Assembly: GCF_027579695.1 (NCBI RefSeq) | Contig: NC_083586.1 | Location: 8,866,001-8,930,000 of the forward strand | Origin: Neoarius graeffei | Lineage: Eukaryota; Chordata; Actinopteri; Siluriformes; Ariidae | DNA: 64,000 nucleotides | Reading direction: 5' to 3' | Shown: positions 1 to 10,084 of the stretch, piece after piece | Layout: every line of letters starts with the position of its first letter | Position numbering within the stretch: the stretch's first letter is position 1 | Translations under genes and position numbers: made by a program | The notes under the pieces: generated by a model | What the model was told of the DNA's origin: nothing | Databases searched by the model: none | What the model saw: only the letters and a program-made list of their open reading frames with translations

Positions 1-189
1 ACAAAGTGAAAACAGAATGTTAGAACTTTTTGCTAATTTATCAAAATGGAAAAACTGAAATATCACATTGACATAAGTATTCAGACCCTTTACTATGACA
101 CTTGAAATTTAGCTCAGGTGCCTCCCATTTCTCTGGATCATCTTTGAGCTGTTTCTCTACCTTGATTTGAGTCCACCTGTGAACTCCTT

Positions 190-432
190 TATGGAGATGG
201 GACCAACTTCCAGAGGGACAGCCATCACTGCAACACTCCACCAATCTGGGCTTAGTGACCAGACAGAAGCCTCTCCTCAGTGAAAGACATGATAGCCTGC
301 TTGAAGTTGACAAAAAAAGCACCTAAAGGACTCTCAGATTGTGAGAAACAAGATTCTCTAGTCTAATGAAACCAAGATTGAACTGTTTGGTGTCAATTCT
401 AAGTGTTATGTCTGGAGGAAACCAGACATGAT
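190..432 (+). pseudogene. Tc1-like transposase fragment, group E
   Basis: Translation in shifting frames gives the middle of a Tc1 transposase: a first-catalytic-aspartate motif resembling DETKIELFG, then VNSKCYVWRKPD. The second aspartate and the glutamate of the DD34E triad are missing because the sequence turns back on itself at about 440. Several frame changes are present. This is a dead remnant, useful only for naming the family. Confidence 0.6.
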
Positions 433-1564
433 GCTTAGAATTGGTTGTCCTTCTGGAAGTTTCTCCATCTCCACACAGGATCCCTGGAGCTCAGCCAGAG
501 TGGCCATCAGATTCTTGGTCACCTCTGTTACCAAGGCTGTCTCCCCAGAATACTCAGTCAGGCTGGGCGGCCAGCTTTAGGAAAATTCCTAGTTGTTACA
601 GACATCATCAGTTTAAAAATTATGGAGGCCACTGCGCTCTTGGGAACTTTCAATATACAGACCTTTTCAAATAATGTCCAGTTGATTGAATTTACCACAG
701 GTAGACTCCAATCAAGGTGTAGAAACATCTGAAAGATGATCAAGAGAAATGGGAGGAATCTGAGTGTCATAGTAAAGTGTCTGACTACTTATATCAAAGT
801 GATATTTTAGTTTTTCCTCTTTAATAAATTGGCAAAATTTTCTATCATTCTGTTTTTGCTTTGTCATTATGTGGTTTTGATTGTAGATTGATGAGGGAAA
901 AAAATTCTTTTTTTTTTACAACTCCGATTCCAAAAAAGTTGGGACAAAGTACAAATTATAAATAAAAATGGAATGCAATTATGTGGAAGTTTCAAAATTC
1001 CATATTTTATTCAGAATAGAACATAGATGACACATCAAATGTTTAAACTGAGAAATTGTATCATTTAAAGAGAAAAATTAGGTGATTTTAAATTTCATGA
1101 CAACAACACATCTCAAAAAAGTTGGGACAAGGCCATGTTTACCACTGTGAGACATCCCCTTTTATCTTTACAGCAGTCTGTAAATGTCTGGGGACTGAGG
1201 AGACAAGTTGCTCAAGTTTAGGGATAGGAATGTTAACCCATTCTTGTCTAATGTAGGATTGTAGTTGCTCAACTGTCTTAGGTCTTTTTTGTCGTATCTT
1301 CCGTTTTATGAATGAATGAATGAATGAACCCGTTATTATCACTGTTGCCAGTGAAATTGACCATCAACCTGTCCTTACAGAGGGGGAACAGGACAGGAAG
1401 ACAGGGATAAAAGAAAAGGAAACACAATAATAACATGAGGAGAGATGAGGAAAAAAGACCCCCCCCCCCCCACTATGCTCCTGTCAGGAGTACAGTGTGG
1501 GAACATTTAAAAATCTCTGCACATAAGTACACAATAACACAAGTACACTTTAAAACATGGGACT

Positions 1565-1640
1565 TGAGGGGGGGAAAGGAGAGGGCAATTAGGGGTGGGG
1601 GTAAGGGGGGTGGGGGGAGGGGGAAGGGGAGGAGGTAGAG
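1565..1640 (+). repeat. G-rich tract with many runs of four or more G
   Basis: This stretch in the 3' part of the retroposon has at least eight G runs of three to seven bases separated by one to nine other bases, a pattern able to form G-quadruplexes on the plus strand. A run of 14 C lies just upstream at about 1459-1472. Confidence 0.7.
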
Positions 1641-1914
1641 GTAACCCAGTGCAAGCAAGCAGCTGTCCGCTCCTGCAGCCATGAAGGCGGTGGTCATGCA
1701 CCCGCTTGTCACACTGGGGATGAAAATGGCGACCACGGAAAGTTGAAGAAGGATTGCGAGGAATGTGAGAGCGTCTCCCAGCAGTGACCTTCAGGGGGAA
1801 ATGTTGTCTCAGCAATGGCCTTAACCGAGGCTGGTGCTGTCTCAGGGAGCCGAATGTCAATAAGATATAAATTGTTTGGTCTTTCCAGACGCAGTCTTTG
1901 CACGTCCACACCGC

Positions 1915-2373
1915 TCATCCATATCTGTCCATTTCATCCATTCTGTTCAAATTGGTCTCCGAAAAACTTATTCCTTGCAAAGCCAAAAGCTTCTCCAAGA
2001 TAACAACCATATTGTGGTTCAAGTTCTGAATATCCACAGTCTGAGAGCCAACAGCTTTGCCTATTGCTTCAATCATATCGGGCAGCTTTGTGGGGCTTTG
2101 AACAGCTGTCACTGTTGTCTGATTTCCTTGATATACCAGGGCAATACCTAATCCAATCAGCAAAAGTCCTGTAATCATGGTTCCGAATAGGTAGTTATCT
2201 TCAATGTCCTCCACAGAAAGAATCGTCAGGCACACGACTCGCCACTGCTCCCACGCATCTATCGCGTAACCAGCCACAAATGTTCCGGCAGGACAGCCGG
2301 GTTCCCCCGAACCCAGGCTTCTCATCGAGAAAACTGTGTCAATTTTGTTAGGAGACCAGTTTATCAATTCCAT
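1915..2373 (-). CDS. Hypothetical single-pass membrane protein of 152 residues
   Basis: I do not recognise this protein. It opens with ATG (MELINWSPNKID), has a cysteine-bearing segment GEPGCPAGTF at about residues 23-32, a tryptophan-rich stretch WEQWRVVC at 41-48, and one clear hydrophobic segment at about 63-82 (GTMITGLLLIGLGIALVYQ). A polar region with helical potential follows to the end. There is no obvious signal peptide. The frame is intact and uninterrupted inside an otherwise decayed neighbourhood, so it is either young or part of a replicating element. The surrounding sequence behaves as a retroposed unit, so I read this as element-encoded, not a host gene. Function unknown. Confidence 0.55.
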   Translation of the reverse strand: MELINWSPNKIDTVFSMRSLGSGEPGCPAGTFVAGYAIDAWEQWRVVCLTILSVEDIEDNYLFGTMITGLLLIGLGIALVYQGNQTTVTAVQSPTKLPDMIEAIGKAVGSQTVDIQNLNHNMVVILEKLLALQGISFSETNLNRMDEMDRYG

Positions 2374-3823
2374 CCTTTTTTTAGTTTAGAAAGTAATGCA
2401 GGGAGAGTCTCTTCAAAAAGTACAGCAGACAAGACAAGACAAAGAAGCACAAGCAGGGAAAAAAAGGAGGGAGAGGGAGAGCAGAGAGAATGCGACCACC
2501 TTCCGTGGAAACATGGACAGGAAAAAAAAATAATGATGCACCAAATGTTTTCTATGGGTGAAAGGATCTGGACTGCAGTCTGGCCAGTTCAGTACCTGGA
2601 CCCTTCTTCTACTCAGCCATGATGCTGTAATTGATGCAGTATGTGGTTTAGCATTGTCATGTAGGAAAATGCAAGGTCTTCCCTGAAAGAGACATTGTCT
2701 GGATGGGAGCTTATGTTGCTCTAGAACCTGGATATACCTTTCAGCACTGATGGTATCTTTCCAGATGTGTAAGCTGCCCATGCCACACACACTAATGCAA
2801 CCCCATACCATCAGAGATGCAGGCTTCTGAACTGAGCACTGATAACAACTTGGGTCATCCTTCTCCTCTTTAGTCCAAATGACACGGTGTCCCTGATTTC
2901 CATAAAGAACTTCAAATTTTGATTCGTCTGACCACAGAACAGTTTTCCACTTTGCCACAGTCCATTTTAAATGAGCCTTGGCCCAGAGAAGACATCTGCG
3001 CTTCTGGATCATGTTTAGATACAGGTACGGCTTCTTCTTTGAACTATAAAGTTTTAGCTGGCAACGGCGGATGGCACGGTGAATTGTGTTCACAGATAAT
3101 GTTCTCTGGAAATATTCCTGAGCCCATTTTGTGATTTCCAATACAGAAGCATGCCTGTATGTGATGCAGTGCCGTCTAAGGGCCCGAAGATCACGGGCAC
3201 CCAGTATGGTTTTCCAGCCTTGACCCTTACGCACAGAGATTCTTCCAGATTCTCTAAATCTTTTGATGATATTATGCACTGTAGATGATGATATGTTCAA
3301 ACTCTTTGCAATTTTACACTGTCAAACTCCTTTCTGATATTGCTCCACTATTTGTCGGCACAGAATTAGGGGGATTGGTGATCCTCTTCCCATATTTACT
3401 TGAGAGCCGCTGCCACTCCAAGATGCTCTTTTTATACCCAGTCATGTTAATGACCTATTGCCAATTGACCTAATGAGTTGCAATTTGGTCCTCCAGCTGT
3501 TCCTTTTTTGTACCTTTAACTTTTCCAGCCTCTTATTGCCCCTGTCCCAACTTTTTTGAGATGTGTTGCTGTCATGAAATTTCAAATGAGCCAATATTTG
3601 GCATGAAATTTCAAAATGTCTCACTTTCGACATTTGATATGTTATCTATGTTCTATTGTGAATACAATATCAGTTTTTGAGACTTGTAAATTATTGCATT
3701 CCATTTTTATTTACAATTTGTACTTTATCCCAACTTTTTTGGAATCGGGGTTGTAATTTTAGCTTAAGCCTGCAAAAAAAAAAAAAAAAGTGAAGCATCT
3801 GAATACTTTCCAAATGCACTGTA

Positions 3824-4271
3824 AATGTCACAGTTTGATGTAATGTATCAGGTTATAGCTTCAGCCTAATTTGTATCTGTAGTCTCTTGGTCAGAACAAA
3901 GAAGCAACACAAAAACAAACAAACAAACAAACAAACAAAAACACCCACCAGACATACAATACAAAACTACACACAAATAGCACATCACAAAATATGTGCT
4001 TGTCAAATAAAAGAGAGTCAAGAAGACAATAAGATTTTAGTGGGTGCAAGGCTGAGCAGCTTTTAGCAGACTTTTAAGTTGTTTTTGAGAGTGCTGATAG
4101 AGCTGTAGCCTCTCACATTTCCAGCAGTCCATTCCATTGATTTGTGGATATTACAGAAAAAGCTGATTAGCCAAATGCAGTATGGCTAAATGGTATGCTA
4201 CAGTCTTGTAGACAATATTCTTGAGGATCTAATAGAATTTACTGAGTGAATGTAACACTCAGTTTTCAGTT
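3824..4271. other. Unassigned sequence with an (AAAC)n run
   Basis: No coding frame or repeat family is recognisable. It contains an (AAAC)n microsatellite at about 3911-3941 and AT-rich sequence. It lies between the end of the group E Tc1 element and a group A fragment. Confidence 0.5.
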
Positions 4272-4387
4272 TTCATGACAGCAACACATCTCAAAAAAGT
4301 TGGGACAGGGGCAATAAGAGGCTGGAAAAGTTAAAGGTACAAAAAAGGAACAGCTGGAGGACCAAATTGCAACTCATTAGGTCAATT
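4272..4387 (+). mobile_element. Tc1-like group A fragment next to the En/Spm-like element
   Basis: The sequence matches the region just inside the left end of group A elements (CATGACAGCAACACATCTC, the internal AAAAAAGTTGGGACAGG block, and the stretch up to TAGGTCAATT). It stops exactly where the inverted repeat of the En/Spm-like element begins. The rest of the Tc1 element is not found on the far side at 10311, so it was already truncated or was lost. Confidence 0.75.
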
Positions 4388-4560
4388 CCCAGATAGCAAA
4401 AGGGCGTTGATTCGACGGGGAATCATCGGCATGTTCTTCGACCATACGCCGTCAAATCATCGTGGATCACCGGCGTTGATTCAACACCGCTTTGCTCATA
4501 CGAGTTTGCGTTGAAACGACGTTGAAAAGTGGATGGTGGCCGACAGAGAATAGACCCCCT
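4388..4560 (+). repeat. Left terminal inverted repeat and subterminal repeat region
   Basis: It begins CCCAGATAGC. The next 160 bases contain repeated GC-rich words such as GTTGATTC, GACGGGG, CGTCAAATC and GTTGAAACGACG, resembling those at the other end. In this superfamily such subterminal motifs are binding sites for the element's own DNA-binding protein. That role is inferred here. Confidence 0.65.
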
Positions 4561-5238
4561 TTCACCCTTTATTCAACTACGGATTTCGGTCGATTTATAG
4601 TTTAATTTTCGGCGATGATTCATCCAACTTTACTTCCTGTTTTATGTACAACAGGAAGGCTACAAATTAAGCAAAACAGGCTAAATTAAACTAGCTAACA
4701 ATAAAGCATTGGGGCTCTTGCCTAGGATGAACACACACATGCATACTTCAACCATGAAAGTGAAACTTAATTTATATCAATGTGTGTAGGCTACATCCTG
4801 TTTAATGTACAACAGGATATAAAAATGCATGCAACAATGCACCTCTCCTAATGTTTGTCAAGCTATCTAATGAGGCATAACTTTTAACATTTATAAGGAA
4901 CAGAACACACTTGAACAAGTTCTTAGAAACATTTTATGATTTATTTATAATTTATAATTGTGGCCTATTCCTCCTGCGGCGCAGACACCTGTACATGGAA
5001 ACAGAAAAACATAACCAAAATTAATTTGATGCAGCATTGATAAAGAAAGTCAGCAGTAGGCTATGGGTTTCTAAATGCCACCCTACCTCACGTCTCCTCA
5101 TCCCTCCCTCTCTCTCTGGCGCCACTTCTTGATTGCGTCACTAAAAGTAGCGTGTGTGCTTGATTAGGGGCGATGTCTGGGGTGTGTCTTGTCTCCCCAT
5201 CTCTCTCCTTAGGGCCCTGACCTCTTGCGCCAACCTTC

Positions 5239-6632
5239 CTACTTCAGCTCCCTGTTTTCCTCCCTCAGCTGGCCAAGGAGAGCGATGACTGTGCTGATGC
5301 CCATGTCTGTTAAGTAACACCAAACATTAGGACTTATTTCATATTGCTGGTCATTTATGACCAGTGATTACAGTTGATGACTCACCTAATGTTTGTCAAG
5401 CTATCTAATGAGGCATAACTTGCAACTGATTGTTCCCCTGTTGCGATGGCAGAGGTGTGGCTGAAATATCAGAGAGTACAATTTAGTTCACTTCAAGGTG
5501 CGCCTTAATTTAATTTCTGTTCTAAATTCACAATTTTCATGTTGATTGATTGATTTCCTCTTTGACTTACCATGGAAGCGGTGACATGGCTGGGGTGAAT
5601 CTGAAAAATTGTATAGTCAGTTGATGAAAACGCATCTACATAGATATTTGTTTGTTGTTTTGTTTTGTTTTTTTAGTCATTTATGGCATAAATCAAGGCA
5701 ATGCATAGTTACCATGGGTTAGTGGCTGGCTGTGAAGGAAAGGGCCTGGCGGGGTTTCTGACGACGGTGAATCTGAAAAATAGTAAGCAGTCAGTTGATC
5801 AAAACATATCTTCACTTACTCATTGGTATTTTAATTTCTGGCATAAATAAAGGAAATGCATAGTTACCATGAGTTAATGACTGGCTGTGAAGAAACAGGC
5901 CTGGGTGGGTGTCTGAAGACGGAAATGAAAGCATTATTATTTCAGACAACTTCTAGGTCTTTAGTAGAACAACAACAACAACAAGTGGTACAGATAGTCA
6001 CCTTCATTAAGGGAGGGGAATTGCCACTCGCTGTCCAGCTAAGTGGCGTCAATAGATGGTGGCCTCCTCCCCCTACGGCTTGGTCCTGCCTCCTCCTCGC
6101 TGTCCTCCTCCAAATACCTTTTGTTTGGTCTTTAAAATAAACCCAGGACCTTACTGACACAGCTCAAAACACAAACGAAACCGTAATTGAACTTATAACT
6201 GCAAGTTGTGATTTAAAAAAGAAAACACTTTTACCGTCTTTTCCTTGGCCCCATCTCACCATCATCTGATTGCAGGTCTGCTGTAAGGCAGCCTTCCTCA
6301 AGCGATCGGGTCAGGTAACGTCTTGCTTTGGCAAAGGTGCCTGAAAGGGAAGGCAGTCTTAATGAAATTGGCTTAATGCAGTATTGAAGTATTGTCATTG
6401 GTTTAATGAAGTAGCTATGCAGCTCACCACAGGTTGCCAGCACCCTTATTTTTTGATGGAATCGCCATCCTTGTCCCAGGGGGGTGCAGTTCATGGCGGC
6501 CTTCACAGCTTTGTTTCCGCCAAAGGTTGGCCAGTAGCATCCCACTTCTCTGTCAACATCTACCACCCAGCTGGACGGCACAACTGCTGCACTCCGGTCT
6601 TGGAATTCCACAACTTTCCAAATCTGTGCCAT
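5239..6632 (-). pseudogene. Second gene of the En/Spm-like element, seven-exon model, one in-frame stop
   Basis: Reading the minus strand, seven exons join in frame with consensus splice sites: 6428-6632, 6235-6340, 6002-6129, 5868-5912, 5713-5772, 5571-5600 and 5239-5306, giving 213 codons plus a stop. Exon 1 encodes IWKVVEF, AVVPSSWVV and CYWP motifs, which I recall from the N-terminal region of fish DUF4806-type proteins. Exons 2-3 give a basic then acidic linker (RYLEEDSEEEAGPS). Exons 4-6 are short, Pro/Ser/His-rich and repeat one another. Exon 7 is a coiled-coil start (VIALLGQLREENREL). There is an in-frame TAG at 6039-6041 in exon 3. After the TAG at 5239-5241 another frame continues the heptad pattern (GRLAQEVRALRREM), so the true C-terminus was probably longer. 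Likely a DNA-binding accessory protein; the DUF4806 core itself is not seen. Confidence 0.6.
5571..5912 (-). repeat. Tandemly duplicated small exons with flanking intron
   Basis: Segments 5592-5763 and 5764-5925 are imperfect direct repeats of about 165 bases. Each holds a phase 1-1 mini-exon and its donor (CATG before GTAACT) plus intron. A third, shorter exon at 5571-5600 shares the acceptor and first bases. The encoded units share the HSQPLTH and SPSSETPPGP patterns, so the linker has grown by exon duplication. Confidence 0.65.
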
Positions 6633-6809
6633 CTATAAATAAAAAAATAAAAAAAAGTACTCCATGGAAAGGATAGTTAGTGCCTGCCATCCAGCTGGAG
6701 TACTCCAACTGTCCAGATTCCTTCTAATGCATAAGTAAAGATGTGTTTCTTTGTGTGTGTGTGTGTGTGTGTGTGTTTTTTTGTGTTTTTTTTTTCTTAC
6801 CATATAGGT

Positions 6810-8799
6810 TTACGAATGGTGACGAAGAGGGATTGCCACAAAGGTCTCTCCATCTGGGAACAACACACATTTGCCCTGGACAACCTCAAGTCGGTCAACG
6901 TTAAGGCAGCTGTCTATGCCAAATACTCTGTAGCAGCCAATGCTTGTGGAGGGGCAAGGATAGTGGAAATATGACTCCCTCCTCTTGAATTTCATGTAAA
7001 CCACAAAGACAGAGTCACCATGTTTAATTATGTTTTTCACCATTACGATTTCATTTTTAATCACTAGGCAATCATCGCCCTGCTTTGAAGAAAAACAGAA
7101 ATCATTGAAATGCACTTTTTTAAATTGCTGGCCGGAACTTAAGTGTTGGGGTAATGGGCCCTCCTGGTGTGGGTGTAACAACTGTGGTTGTGTAGGTGGT
7201 GGTGGAAATAAACAAACTGGCTCCTCTGAAAGGCATTTGACAACCTGTTGTAAAGGTTGAGATGGCTTGCGTAGCATTTTTTTTAGTTTACCCAAATAAT
7301 TCTCGTAAGGAAAGGATGAGATGTTGTCTAGGGAACCATACTGGCGGTACTCATGTGTCAGATGTATTGTTTGATGTACGCTAAACACAATCTCGTCTTT
7401 ACCATACACCTCTCCAAAATGCTTTACAAAAGCCATTAACAATTTTTCGGAAAAACAAACCATACTTTCAGAAATATTTGGTGTGAGTAGCAAAAACATG
7501 GCCACAGAAAACAACATGAATTTTTCATAGCGATCTTGTGGAAGAATGTCCCTCAGAACTAATGGCCCACTGTAAATCATAAATTGGCGCAGCTCTGCCG
7601 CTTTCCACCTATCAATTTCGGCGAGTTCACGGGGTTTCCATGCAAATTCAGCTGGAGTATAGGGACGAAGCTGTATTAACTTTTCGGAGATGGCTTTAAT
7701 GGCTCTTGTAGGCTGCCTTGTAGAGTTTTTTCCCCCTCATCCAAAAATGTATCAACTTTTTCATAACGCCAAGGCAACATAAATGCATATAATCTATTGG
7801 GAAGGCAGACACCATTTTCACCAGACCCGTCAGAGGACTTCTGTTGATGTGGTGGTCCTCATCTACCATATTTTCAAACTCCTCGTCTGACCTTAGCCTA
7901 ACATCAGTCTCAGGATACGTCATTTTTTTCTGCCAAATACCAGTCTGATGGCATTTATCGCATCCGGAGTACCCATTATGGCATTTAATTTGTTTTACAA
8001 ATGCTCGAGCAGGAGCATCACAAATGAAGGATGAAATGGCCACCCTCAGCTTTCTACCTCCAAATGTTACCCCATTGCAAAGCAGATCAGAGAGGTCTTT
8101 AACAAACTGCGTCAGATAATCAAACACATTGGAGGGTTTTCCAGGGCCACAAAAGATGCCAACTAAAAACGGTGTTCTGGTGTAATCGCAATCAATCAGT
8201 GCCAAAATAGGCCAAAACTGAAGCCTGGTGCTTTTGAAAATAGGGAGACCATCGATGTTAACTTGAACTCTTATTGTTTGAATAACATCTGGTAAATGGA
8301 TGGTGCTTAATTTGGACAAAATTCCCTTTGCCAAGCCAAAATGGAAGTATTCCCCATTACCTACAGTCTGTAATGGTACTGCAGGCTTAGTGCCCAATAA
8401 GGTCCTAGCATCCTTGGGCAGTTCAGGGTGGCTTGTTCTCAAAATGGTCAACAGAGCAGTAATGGCAATCAAAGGCACAGAGAATGATGTAGCCCAGTGT
8501 TTTAATTTTTGGTGAAGCCCTGACTCTTCAAAAGAGTCACCATCAATATGACTGTCACTGTCACCCTCTGAAGACATGCTACTGCTGTCAGACTCTGCAT
8601 CACTGCACCCTCCCAACTCAACAGAATCCCCACCATCCTCATCTAAACCCATTGATGATGCAGGCCTGGGTGATGCAATTGAAGGAGAGACTTGAGCAGC
8701 AGGATTACCCAGAGCTGACTCAAAATCGGACAGAATCTGCCTTTCTGACATTTCAGTAGCTGTCACAACACGTCTTCTTTTTGACCAATAAGAAGCCAT
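6810..8799 (-). pseudogene. En/Spm (Tnp2-like) transposase with one homopolymer frameshift
   Basis: Cut-and-paste transposase of the En/Spm superfamily, expected to bind and cleave the element ends in the nucleus. The start at MASYWSKRRR is preferred, since a pyrimidine-rich acceptor (TTTCTTTAG) precedes it; a longer frame begins at 8886. Features in order: basic N-terminus, acidic Ser-rich linker at about 50-95, NIDGLP with FWPI at about 181-200, CDAPAR at about 260, zinc-binding CHNGYSGCDKC at about 273-283, FPIDYMHLCCLGVMKK near 330-345, then in the next frame FPYENYLGKLKKMLRKP. The break lies in a T6-C5 run (plus strand 7726-7736): changing the run by one base makes about 660 residues continuous. 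No other stop was seen. It may be a real mutation or a consensus error. Confidence 0.72.
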
Positions 8800-8934
8800 G
8801 TTCTCTCCCCTAAAGAAATAAATGTCTGCAGTACCTTTTGAGGGAATGACGGGGTAGTGGTCTTCAGGTTCCATTGAGGTAAACATGGGGGGAACAAAGA
8901 CAACAACATTTACATCATTACATTTGAAATAACC

Positions 8935-8938
<4 letters not shown>

Positions 8939-8971
<33 letters not shown>
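8939..8971 (+). repeat. (CA)n microsatellite
   Basis: An uninterrupted ACAC run of about 32 bases upstream of the transposase gene. Confidence 0.95.
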
Positions 8972-8974
<3 letters not shown>

Positions 8975-9062
8975 CAAACAATTGTTTTATAGAAAGTTCT
9001 GTTTTAATACCAACAATGTTTTAACAATGTCTGGAGTCATGTTCTAATGGCTGCGACCCATA

Positions 9063-9297
9063 CTGCCCTACAAAGCCAAAAGACCTTAATATCACTTAAG
9101 GTCAACATGAGTTATTGCCATTTTTGGAACAGAGGACATCAGTTGTATCATGTGATGAATTATTTCGAGTCATTTCTGTTTTTTTCTGGTAACAATAAGA
9201 CGTCGTTTTTACCGTAACTTCCAAAAGCAAAGGGAAAACCAAGGCAGAAGCCTGTAATGAGTCTGATGAGTTAAGGTCTTTTGGCTTTGTAGGGCAG
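9063..9297. mobile_element. Short MITE with perfect 28-bp arms, flanked by TA
   Basis: The segment begins CTGCCCTACAAAGCCAAAAG and ends with its exact reverse complement. The inverted match extends through the flanking TA to 30 bases (9061-9090 and 9270-9299). TA on both sides fits a Tc1/mariner-type non-autonomous element of 235 bp. There is no coding content. It is inserted upstream of the En/Spm-like transposase. Confidence 0.8.
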
Positions 9298-9365
9298 TAT
9301 AGGCCTACAGCGTTACAAAGCCCAGCCCCCTCAAGCCGGGTATAGAGCTACTGGTTATAACCACG

Positions 9366-9760
9366 GCTATATACTTGATTGAAATGCTTTGTTTTCACTC
9401 CATCAAGACCACTACTTTGACTAGTTTTCGACTAAACAATGCATCTGCATGTTTATTGTATTAGTTGAGGGAATATAAGCAATTTCGTTCGTGGTACCTC
9501 AAACAAAATGGTCACTACAGAAGCGTTGGTAGCCTGGATAATCTTTAAAGTTCATGGCCGCGAGGCGCGACCCATGGCTACACAAAAGAACAGGTCAGCT
9601 CAAAACGACATGCGACCTAGGCCTATATGCTCGATTTAAACGCTAAGTTTTCACTCCAACGCTAAGTTTTCACTCCAACAAGACAAGTACTTTGACTCGT
9701 TTTTCTATTGAATAATGCATCTGCATTGTTGTTGTTTCAAATGGATACTAGTTGAGGGAA
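9366..9760. repeat. Imperfect direct duplication in the right part of the En/Spm-like element
   Basis: About 9372-9475 and 9627-9755 share TTTTCACTCCA(T/A)CAAGAC, ACTTTGACT, AATGCATCTGCAT and AGTTGAGGGAA in the same order. A 19-base unit (CGCTAAGTTTTCACTCCAA) is also repeated back to back at about 9641-9679. No gene is seen here. Confidence 0.6.
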
Positions 9761-10084
9761 ATTTCTCCAACGCGTGATATGACTGAAGTTCATCATAACT
9801 TCTTAAACTGCTTGAAATTGTATTCGAAATTCCCTTTATTAATAGTGACTGAATAATGGTATGTACCAGATGTCCAGGGATGAATGAAAATGTAGCGTGG
9901 TCCAGTGTTTTTCTCAATGTTGTTTCAATGGTCCAAGCGTAACAGCAGGCCGATCCAACCAAGTGGTGTGGGAGTTTCACGTGCACCCAGGTATATAACG
10001 AAAATGATGTCATCCAGTAAACAGCAGTGGTAATCGCACTGCATTATGGGACAGTGTGGGACATCCTACCAATGTTGAAAACTG

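Larger units (their letters stand above)
1311..2536 (-). mobile_element. Retroposed element with (TTCA)n tail carrying a small membrane-protein ORF
   Basis: Comparison with the other group A Tc1 copies shows about 1.2 kb of extra sequence here, starting with GAATGAATGAATGAATGA on the plus strand and ending in a poly-A-like stretch near 2521. Read on the minus strand it starts with a leader, has a 152-codon ORF (1915-2373), a long G/C-skewed 3' part and a (TTCA)n tail. A simple-repeat 3' tail is typical of LINE-mobilised DNA. The duplicated target is at best ATGA, so the mechanism is inferred. I do not recognise the family. Confidence 0.6.
1139..3445 (-). pseudogene. Tc1-like transposase, group A copy 1, split by an insertion
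   Basis: The protein would be a DD34E transposase that cuts and pastes its own element in the nucleus. Visible parts: N-terminal helix-turn-helix with [14 protein letters not shown], first aspartate in [10 protein letters not shown], second in [11 protein letters not shown], then after the insertion a C-terminal tail ending GDVSQW. A frameshift near 3300 separates the first 40 or so residues. A second break sits at the SPD-PIEN motif, and the retroposon at 1311-2536 removes continuity after that. The start (ATG read at 3445-3443) is the one shared with the other group A copies. Not functional. Confidence 0.85.
919..3753 (-). mobile_element. Tc1-like element, group A copy 1, nested in the group E element
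   Basis: It is flanked by TA (917-918 and 3754-3755). The ends are the group A terminal repeat (CAACCCCGATTCC-like, followed by AAAAAAGTTGGGAC), and the AAAAAAGTTGGGAC motif recurs internally near 1110 and 3540 as a second repeat block. The transposase is on the minus strand. A 1.2 kb retroposon (1311-2536) splits the coding region just after the catalytic glutamate motif. Group A is the most frequent Tc1 group in this window, with five copies and one fragment. Confidence 0.88.
1..3821. mobile_element. Tc1-like element, group E, fold-back derivative (left end at or before window start), interrupted by a group A element
   Basis: Both ends are inverted copies: the first 48 bases match the reverse complement of about 820-866 with a few mismatches. 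The outer right end lies beyond the inserted group A element, at 3774-3821, and ends in AAATGCACTG before TA, as Tc1-like elements of this group do. The left half encodes a plus-strand transposase scrap (DETKIELFG-like motif near 366-400). The right half (about 440-780) is an inverted copy of the same 5' part, since 190-225 is similar to the reverse complement of 440-480. Both ends therefore derive from one end of an ancestral element. No working transposase remains. Confidence 0.75.
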
